DNA from: GYS-P2D sp964522505
Lineage (GTDB): Bacteria; Bacteroidota; Bacteroidia; Chitinophagales; Saprospiraceae
NCBI GenBank assembly: GCA_964522505.1
Contig: CAZFWJ010000012.1
Coordinates: 1 to 64,000, forward strand
DNA length: 64,000 nt
Direction: 5' to 3'
Every line of letters begins with the position of its first letter. Positions within the stretch are counted from its first letter, which is position 1. Below the pieces are notes generated by a model. It did no database searches and was not told the DNA's origin. It saw only the letters and a program-made list of their open reading frames with translations. Both the position numbers and the translations under genes were made by a program. Below, one piece after another: positions 1 to 5,696 of this stretch.

Positions 1-866
1 AATCAAGAATTGCTGAGTTTATCCCTACTGAAGAAAAAGCTGAAATAGAGAAATCGTTATTTACTGCAACGGAGGCCATTCAGAAACACAACAACTCTAT
101 TCAAGCACAATTGTCGCATCTAAGGCTAATAGCGTCAACATCAACATTGCTTCTGATCTTTTCTCATGAAGTGAAATTACTTTTAGGTCTTCTTGAACAA
201 AGTAAAAATTCTCTTAATAGGATTGCTAAAAAGCTGCCTCTTCCTGAAAAACAAAGCGTCTTTGACATCGGCAATAGCTTTGCGGATCTATCTAATAGAT
301 TAGATGAGTTGCTCCAGATGACATCCCTTATAACATCGGCAAAATCTAAAATTAAACCAGGCAGAGTCGCACTTAAGTCCAAGGTAATTAAGGTGCTAAA
401 AGTCTTTGAACTCATAACCAAGAAATATGAAATTGACGTAGACTATAGTAATGTCGCTAACAATATCGTAATCAAGAATATATTAGAAGCTGAGCTATAC
501 TCGATTTTATTAAATGTCTTATCGAATTCCATTAAAGCTGTATTAGCGGGAGGAAATCAAAAGGAAATCAAAATCATCGCACTATCCCATTCCTTTGGAA
601 CGAAAATCGTAATATGCGATTCTGGTGTTGGATTAGATGAAAGTAGATTTGAGGAGGTATTTATTCCATTTGTCTCTGATCCCGACGGCAAATTATATGA
701 TAACCTCGAAAAAAGAATTAATCCAGAGGATAGTATGATCGTTGGAACAGGTTCAGGGCTAGGTCTTGGCATAGTGAATGAAATTGTCAACGCTCGAGGA
801 GGAAAAATAAAATTTGTGAGGCCTAATGAGAATTGGTCAACAATAATTGAACTGGAACTGCCATGA
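1..866 (+). CDS. Sensor histidine kinase, C-terminal part (truncated by window edge)
   Basis: The frame is open from base 3, so the gene begins upstream; about 287 residues are visible. The first visible stretch is a helical linker. It is followed by an H-box-like FSHEVK segment (His codon at 165-167), then a GHKL ATPase domain with an N box (NVLSNSIKAV), a G1 box (CDSGVGLD) and a G2 box (GTGSGLGLGIV). This is the dimerisation plus HATPase_c architecture of sensor kinases. No input domain is visible, so the signal is unknown. The stop overlaps the next start (ATGA at 863-866), meaning the receiver protein is translationally coupled. The TTG at 111 is not the likely start, because coding sequence clearly precedes it. 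The linkage to a DNA methyltransferase is unusual for a kinase and suggests a conflict or defence role rather than housekeeping signalling. A GHKL ATPase that is not a kinase is the main alternative, but the His next to the conserved Glu favours a kinase. Confidence 0.85.
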   Translation, partial: SRIAEFIPTEEKAEIEKSLFTATEAIQKHNNSIQAQLSHLRLIASTSTLLLIFSHEVKLLLGLLEQSKNSLNRIAKKLPLPEKQSVFDIGNSFADLSNRLDELLQMTSLITSAKSKIKPGRVALKSKVIKVLKVFELITKKYEIDVDYSNVANNIVIKNILEAELYSILLNVLSNSIKAVLAGGNQKEIKIIALSHSFGTKIVICDSGVGLDESRFEEVFIPFVSDPDGKLYDNLEKRINPEDSMIVGTGSGLGLGIVNEIVNARGGKIKFVRPNENWSTIIELELP

Positions 867-1843
867 CAAATAAATTTAATTTCGTTTGGATTGATGACGA
901 TCCAACTCGCCAAAAAGATGCAGTCAATCTTCAAGATACTTTAGGTATCTCAGTACATTTTATCAGTATAAAAGGGGCGTCCGTAGATGATACACTAAAG
1001 AAGTTAATGGATGATACAGAACCAAATCTCATATTACTTGATCATAGCCTGGTTCATGCCCATTCAGATTCCATAAAGACAGGCTCTACGGCAGCAGGAA
1101 TTATACACGATCATTGGCCTACTTGTCCCATAGTATCTATAACGGCTATTGATGCTCATGATATGAGTAGTATTAGCAGATCAGCTTATGAAGCAATGAT
1201 TCCTATTGGTCGTATATCTGAGTATTATGAAACGATCAAAAGTATTGCCATAGGTTTTGACTCACTCAAAGGTTTAGGCTCTCTTGAATTGTCCTCAATT
1301 CTAGATCTTATGAGGATCCCTGACGATGATAGGGAATCAATAAGGAATATTTTACCAACAGACGTAAAAGAAGATAATCCAACAGATAAGACGCTATTTC
1401 TTCAGATTTTCAGATGGATCAAACATATCTTGCTTTCCCGACCAGGATTTCTTTATAATCAACTATGGACAAGCACTTACTTAGGGTTAAACGAAGAAGG
1501 ATTTAATTCTGTTAAAGCGCTGTTTGATGATGCCCTTTATACAGGAATATTTTCTGACCCCTCTAATCCAAGGTGGTGGAAAAGTCGCTTGCTTGAGATT
1601 CTAGGTCAGAATATAGATGAATATGGGTTGCCTTGGCGGATAGGACGACTGCTTATACCTGAGAGTCCTGAGTTTTATTCAAAATGCTACGCTAGTGAAG
1701 AAGATTATCCCGAAACAGTTGCAGCTGTAGATGATAGACCAAATGCTGAGTATCAGCCTATGAAATTGAAATACACAGAGATGCACAAAATGAATGAGAA
1801 CATTCTCTTTTTCGAAGATTTGAGAATTATGTCAGAAGTTTGA
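863..1843 (+). CDS. Receiver-domain protein with uncharacterised C-terminal output domain
   Basis: This is a 326-aa protein. Residues 5 to about 130 look like a CheY-type receiver: an acidic cluster DDD at 11-13, a phospho-acceptor candidate Asp60 in the LILLDHSL strand, and a Ser/Thr pair in VSIT at 91-94. The conserved Lys near the end of receivers is not obvious; Arg120 occupies a comparable place. The remaining ~190 residues contain no HTH or other output domain that I recognise and are rich in Trp and aromatic residues (for example near 200-260). The gene starts by ATGA overlap with the kinase and ends in a TTGA overlap with the next gene, so the four genes form one tight transcription unit. 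The simplest reading is that it takes a phosphate from the upstream kinase and acts by protein contact, perhaps on the 231-aa protein or the methyltransferase, rather than as a transcription factor. That role is inference; the receiver call is good. Confidence 0.8.
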   Translation: MTNKFNFVWIDDDPTRQKDAVNLQDTLGISVHFISIKGASVDDTLKKLMDDTEPNLILLDHSLVHAHSDSIKTGSTAAGIIHDHWPTCPIVSITAIDAHDMSSISRSAYEAMIPIGRISEYYETIKSIAIGFDSLKGLGSLELSSILDLMRIPDDDRESIRNILPTDVKEDNPTDKTLFLQIFRWIKHILLSRPGFLYNQLWTSTYLGLNEEGFNSVKALFDDALYTGIFSDPSNPRWWKSRLLEILGQNIDEYGLPWRIGRLLIPESPEFYSKCYASEEDYPETVAAVDDRPNAEYQPMKLKYTEMHKMNENILFFEDLRIMSEV

Positions 1844-2535
1844 GTCTCAACCAAGCACATATCAATTACAAAGAATTCATAGCGAACGAGATGAAAACAC
1901 TAGGTTTTGTCCAAGGTTTTGCTCCACTTAAAACGTCTTTCCCAAATCTTGTAGAAGAATGTTATAAGTATTTTTTTTTAAATAAAGGGAAAAATGCGTT
2001 ACATAGAGATGCCCTTAAATTCAATTGCTACTTAGATTTAGAAATTGAAAATCAAAATAGCAAAGTGATTTTAGGATGCGATCTTTCACCAAGTTATTCG
2101 CTAGCAACATATTCTCTATCAATATGTCGTCAAAAAGAGGATAACTCACATGAAATTCTCCGCAAATTTCACTTTGATTATGAACCTACTTATTCCGAAA
2201 TAGCTCCTAAACCTGTTTATCATCTCCAATATGGAGGAAAGCTCAATGACGGACTTGATTCACTGGGTGTAAGCATCGAAACAATACATCCATGGTTATC
2301 TGTTCCAAGAATTAATTGCACACCTATGAATTTTGCCTTGCTCTTAGATTTAGTCTTTTGTGAATTCCCTAGTGAGATTACAAGTAGGATCCGAGAAGAT
2401 AACAGATGGCGCGGATTAATTAAAAATAATGAAGACATCATACTCGTTGGTTATTATAAGCAAATCCATCAGTTCCTAACCGGTAACCATTACCGGTCAT
2501 CGAAATTATTGAGAGATTATCAATATGGCAGTTGA
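1840..2535 (+). CDS. Unknown 231-aa protein of a putative defence operon
   Basis: I do not recognise this protein. The likely start is TTG at 1840, overlapping the previous stop (TTGA), and the end overlaps the methyltransferase start by 11 bp. It has no signal peptide or membrane segment. The central part (residues ~60-130) alternates hydrophobic and polar residues like a beta-sheet region. The C-terminal third contains several basic and aromatic clusters (for example DNRWRGLIKN near 195), as in a nucleic-acid or protein-binding surface. No PD-(D/E)xK, HNH, Toprim or HEPN signature could be found by eye. Its fixed position between a receiver protein and a DNA methyltransferase suggests a dedicated subunit: an adaptor, a specificity partner or an unrecognised nuclease. 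Coding confidence is high from the tight overlaps on both sides; function is open. Confidence 0.7.
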   Translation: MSLNQAHINYKEFIANEMKTLGFVQGFAPLKTSFPNLVEECYKYFFLNKGKNALHRDALKFNCYLDLEIENQNSKVILGCDLSPSYSLATYSLSICRQKEDNSHEILRKFHFDYEPTYSEIAPKPVYHLQYGGKLNDGLDSLGVSIETIHPWLSVPRINCTPMNFALLLDLVFCEFPSEITSRIREDNRWRGLIKNNEDIILVGYYKQIHQFLTGNHYRSSKLLRDYQYGS

Positions 2536-4060
2536 TTCCAAGCTTGTCCGCCAGAAAAATGGAATCTACTATACTCCTGAAGATTTAGCCATATTCCTTG
2601 CTGAGCCACTTATCAAAGAAGATGACCTCTTCATCTTTGATCCTGCGTATGGTGAAGGAGCTCTATTACTAGCCTCTGAAAAGTTGTCAAACCAAAATGG
2701 ACATCAAGTAGAAATGTTCGGATGTGATATTCACCCCGTAAATGGCTTGCTTCAACACTTACCCGAAGCCAATCTCCAAGAACAAGACTTTTTTGAATAT
2801 AAGGATGATAGAAAATTTGATCTCATTCTCACCAACCCTCCTTATATCCGCCATCAGAATCAAAACAAGTCACTTATAAAAGCACACAAAAAGAGACTAC
2901 ATGACCTCCAATTCCTCAGTAACTCATCTGATGTCTGGGCTTATTTTTTAGTCAAGTGCCTCTCACATATTAAGCAAGGAGGATCAATAGGGGCTATTCT
3001 TCCTTGGTCATTTATTCAAGCCAATTATGCCCAAAGTCTCAGAGAGTTATTAAATGAGCAGTTCGGGAAGATTAGACTCTTGGCATTAAACACTGTTTAC
3101 TTCGAACAGGCTGAGGAGCGCATTGTAATGCTATGGTTAGAAAATTATGGATCAAAATCAGGTGAAATTGAAATTGCCTTTTCCAATCATTTCGATGATG
3201 AAATCACCTACAGACCAATCACTCGAAAACAGTGGTTAGCCAGTAAATTAGTTCCTCCTGGGGCTAGCCGAACAACAGAAGTATTAAATCATCTAACATC
3301 AGATTTAGGATTCGTTCATTTTAAGGAATGTGCTGATATTAGAATTGGTGTTGTTACTGGGGCGAATAAATACTTTGTTCTTGAAGAAGAAATAGCATAT
3401 TCATTTGGGTTTGATAGGAGAAACCTTCAGCCAATACTAACCACAACCAAAGAACTGCCAGAATTTCTCCATTCAGGAAAAGAAGGCCTCAAAAGACTAA
3501 TTCTGCTCGACGAAGGTGATAACATCGAGTTTCAGGAATATCTCAAAACTGGCTTGCTATCTGGCTATGATCAAAGGTCGCATTCAAAAATGCGGAAACC
3601 ATGGTACAAAATAAAGACAGGTCGTATGCCTGATGCTTTTTTCCCCTACAGAGTAAGTGAGATTCCTCATTTGGTGTTAAACCATGAAAAAGTTCAGAGC
3701 ACGAATTCTATTCATCGCATATATTTCAATGGGCTTTCTTTAATCGAAATGAAATGGGTCTTTGTGAGTCTCATGTCAATATATGGTCAGGTGTCGCTAA
3801 TTTCTAACTCAAAAACCTACGGTCGTGGATTATTGAAAATTGAACCAGGTTCTCTTGGAAATGTACTTGTGATAAAGAAAGAAGATGAAGCAGTTACCAG
3901 TATTTATAATCAAATAGTGTCACTGTTATGTAAAAAGAACAAGTCAGAAGCAGTGTCTATTGCTACTAAGTTCATTACTAAGAGTCTCAAAATTCCCAAC
4001 GAATTACTCAATGTGTTTGAAGACACCTGGAATGAAATTCGATTATCCAATCACAATTAA
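2525..4060 (+). CDS. N6-adenine DNA methyltransferase, gamma class (TaqI/Eco57I-like)
   Basis: A 511-aa protein predicted to methylate adenine N6 using SAM. The order is motif X-like (GIYYTPEDLA, 13-22), motif I (DPAYGEG, 39-45), the acidic D of motif II (CDIHP), then motif IV NPPY at 104-107. This order is that of gamma-class enzymes such as M.TaqI. From ~270 onward (RIGVVTGANKYF) it resembles the TaqI/Eco57I-type C-terminal target recognition domain, so one polypeptide probably carries both catalysis and specificity. There is no nuclease motif in this chain, which is short compared with fused type IIG enzymes (~900-1300 aa). A cognate nuclease would have to be a neighbour: the unknown 231-aa protein or something upstream of the window. 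It starts inside the end of the preceding gene (11-bp overlap) and is the last gene of the operon. It could mark self DNA in an R-M or BREX-like scheme, or act as a sensor or effector controlled by the kinase/receiver pair. Confidence 0.88.
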   Translation: MAVDSKLVRQKNGIYYTPEDLAIFLAEPLIKEDDLFIFDPAYGEGALLLASEKLSNQNGHQVEMFGCDIHPVNGLLQHLPEANLQEQDFFEYKDDRKFDLILTNPPYIRHQNQNKSLIKAHKKRLHDLQFLSNSSDVWAYFLVKCLSHIKQGGSIGAILPWSFIQANYAQSLRELLNEQFGKIRLLALNTVYFEQAEERIVMLWLENYGSKSGEIEIAFSNHFDDEITYRPITRKQWLASKLVPPGASRTTEVLNHLTSDLGFVHFKECADIRIGVVTGANKYFVLEEEIAYSFGFDRRNLQPILTTTKELPEFLHSGKEGLKRLILLDEGDNIEFQEYLKTGLLSGYDQRSHSKMRKPWYKIKTGRMPDAFFPYRVSEIPHLVLNHEKVQSTNSIHRIYFNGLSLIEMKWVFVSLMSIYGQVSLISNSKTYGRGLLKIEPGSLGNVLVIKKEDEAVTSIYNQIVSLLCKKNKSEAVSIATKFITKSLKIPNELLNVFEDTWNEIRLSNHN

Positions 4061-4062
4061 CT

Positions 4063-4103
4063 GTTAAGCATAGGTGCTAATCGCACCTCATTAAATGACT
4101 TTA
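4063..4103. repeat. Direct repeat copy A (41 bp) with internal hairpin
   Basis: This copy matches 5641-5682 at 36 of 41 aligned positions with one extra base in copy B. It begins GTTAAGCATAGGT and ends ATTAAATGACTTTA. Inside it, 4072-4088 is a perfect 6-bp inverted repeat (AGGTGC, loop TAATC, GCACCT). It covers the convergent gap between the methyltransferase and the DUF4143 ATPase and the last codons of the ATPase (Lys-Val-Ile-stop). The hairpin may act as a terminator for one or both genes, though it lacks a clear T-run. Confidence 0.8.
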
Positions 4104-5419
4104 GAAATCAACTCAGGTATTCTATCGGCATAAAACAGTGGAATATTGAGAAGATCTCCGGTTAGATTTAAATTGAGATTCGATACCCTCACTCTAAGTG
4201 GGGGTGCGAACTTTTGCTGATAGACTCCTAGACTTTTAGCTTTGGTTTCCGCTCCAGACTTGACTTCAATTGGTATACAATCGCTTATATATTCTATGAC
4301 AAAATCTATTTCAGCCTTACCATCAGAGGTCCAATAATATGGATTTTGACGAATTGTTGCCTTGAGACACTGGCTGACATAGTTCTCTGCGATTGAACCT
4401 TTGAATTCTTTGAAGAATTGGTGCCCATCAATAAAGACACGAGGATCCAAGCCTGCCAACCTCACTAATAAACTAGTATCAAATACATAGAGCTTATAGG
4501 AAGTCAAATCTTCGTACGCTTTCAATGGTATGTGTGCTGTAGTGATACCAGAAACCTTATATAATAAACCAGCTTGAATCAGCCATTGGATCGCCTCTTC
4601 ATACTCCCTTGCCCGAGCGCCAGTCTTGATTAATTTGTACATGAATTTTTTATTATCTCTGGCTAATTGTGACGGAATAGAATTCCAAACCCGTTGGATC
4701 TTTGTCGAGGTTGTCTTTTCGGCATGTTTAACAAAATCTAATTGATATGCCTTTAAGATTTGATCCTGTAATTGATGTGCATCTCCAACATTTCTGTTCA
4801 CTAAATATGCTGAGGCAACTTCTGGCATACCGCCAAATAGGATATACTCTTTATGTATTGCTTGTAGTGGTTCAAAAAATGCCTTGGGCAAGGCTTCAAC
4901 TCCATCCTGGTCTAAAAAATGCAGATAAGAACTATATAATTTGCTGTCAGCTAATTCGAGGTACTCCTCAAATGCTAACGGATACATCTCTAAAAACTCC
5001 ACCTTCCCCACAGGAAAGGAACGGCCATTACCTATACTGAGACCTAATAGAGAACCAGCACCAATAATATGAACACCGGGTTTCTGTTCACAAAAGTATT
5101 TTAGTGAAATCAAGGCATCTTTACATTCTTGAATTTCATCGAAAACAATCAGGGTTTTATGCTCTTTGATTGAGCGTCCATGAAGCAAACTTATTTTTTC
5201 AAGAATCTTATTGGGGTTCTTATCTCCTATAAAAAAAGAGTGAATATTCTGCAGCTGCTCAAAGTTGAGATAAATGAGATCTTCATATTCTTCTTGACCA
5301 AATGACTTCAGGATAGTCGTCTTACCAATCTGTCGTACGCCCATAAGCAATAGGGGCTTTCTATCGGTCTTTGACTTCCATGACTTAAGAGAATCATATA
5401 TTTTTCTATTGAAATTCAT
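4091..5419 (-). CDS. AAA-family ATPase with C-terminal DUF4143
   Basis: A 442-aa soluble ATPase of the AAA_14/DUF4143 type, common and often multicopy in Bacteroidota and Archaea. The Walker A motif is GVRQIGKT (27-34), Walker B is LIVFDEIQ (Asp94, Glu95), and sensor-1 is the GAGSLLG strand. The C-terminal domain ends with ...EIDFVIEY...IPIEVKSG, a D...ExK pattern like that of PD-(D/E)xK folds, which is normal for this family. The biological role of the family is unclear; defence-type or mobile-element functions have been suspected. The gene stands alone, convergent to the methyltransferase operon and divergent from a secreted-protein gene. It is bracketed by 41/42-bp direct repeats, copy A of which includes its own stop codon, suggesting arrival or loss by recombination. 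An inverted repeat at 5472-5495 sits about 55-75 bp upstream of the start and may be its operator. Confidence 0.88.
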   Translation of the reverse strand: MNFNRKIYDSLKSWKSKTDRKPLLLMGVRQIGKTTILKSFGQEEYEDLIYLNFEQLQNIHSFFIGDKNPNKILEKISLLHGRSIKEHKTLIVFDEIQECKDALISLKYFCEQKPGVHIIGAGSLLGLSIGNGRSFPVGKVEFLEMYPLAFEEYLELADSKLYSSYLHFLDQDGVEALPKAFFEPLQAIHKEYILFGGMPEVASAYLVNRNVGDAHQLQDQILKAYQLDFVKHAEKTTSTKIQRVWNSIPSQLARDNKKFMYKLIKTGARAREYEEAIQWLIQAGLLYKVSGITTAHIPLKAYEDLTSYKLYVFDTSLLVRLAGLDPRVFIDGHQFFKEFKGSIAENYVSQCLKATIRQNPYYWTSDGKAEIDFVIEYISDCIPIEVKSGAETKAKSLGVYQQKFAPPLRVRVSNLNLNLTGDLLNIPLFYADRIPELISKVI

Positions 5420-5454
5420 TGTGTCGGCACATCTAAGATATCAACATTTGTTCC

Positions 5455-5495
5455 AATTATGTGATTTATTCCACATTATTCGTTCTAATAATGTG
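5455..5495. promoter_or_regulatory. Inverted repeat, candidate operator upstream of the DUF4143 ATPase
   Basis: 5472-5480 CACATTATT and 5487-5495 AATAATGTG form a perfect 9-bp inverted repeat with a 6-nt spacer. A third half-site with one mismatch (AATTATGTG) lies at 5455-5463 in direct orientation to the right arm. The spacing of equal half-sites suggests a dimeric regulator's operator rather than a terminator, since there is no GC-rich stem or T-run. It lies closest to the ATPase start (5419) and is also upstream of the promoter serving the divergent gene. The regulator is unknown. Confidence 0.45.
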
Positions 5496-5573
5496 ATTTG
5501 TTGATTTACTGATGAGCCTTCATGACGAGCAGAAGCATAGTTTCTGTCATCAAGACAATAAGTTGACACAATG

Positions 5574-5606
5574 TTGTTAACATATTACAATTTAATCTTA
5601 TATTTG
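5574..5606 (+). promoter_or_regulatory. Bacteroidota-type promoter for the 5697 secreted-protein gene
   Basis: TATATTTG at 5599-5606 matches the Bacteroidota -7 consensus TAnnTTTG exactly. A TTG at 5574-5576 lies 22 bp upstream as a possible -33 element. Transcription would start near 5611, giving a leader of about 85 nt that contains direct repeat copy B. Confidence 0.5.
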
Positions 5607-5640
5607 TGCTTGTGTTCGCACAGACTTCCCAAAAATAGCA

Positions 5641-5682
5641 GTAAAGCATAGGTTGCTTAAGGCACCTAATTAAATGACTTTA
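5641..5682. repeat. Direct repeat copy B (42 bp) in the leader of the next gene
   Basis: Second copy of the repeat at 4063-4103, in the same orientation: 36 of 41 positions match, plus one inserted T. The internal hairpin is kept with a bulge (AGGT-T-GC, loop, GC-ACCT) despite changed loop bases. On the minus strand it retains the Lys-Val-Ile-stop codons that end the DUF4143 gene in copy A, so it may be the 3-prime remnant of a second ATPase copy or a target duplicate. Confidence 0.75.
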
Positions 5683-5696
5683 TTAAGGCTATTCCG

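Noticed and set aside
4063..4103. Resemblance to an integron attC site (GTTAAGC core with hairpin)
   Set aside because: Copy B lacks the matching core (GTAAAGC), the paired RYYYAAC box is absent and no integrase is visible.
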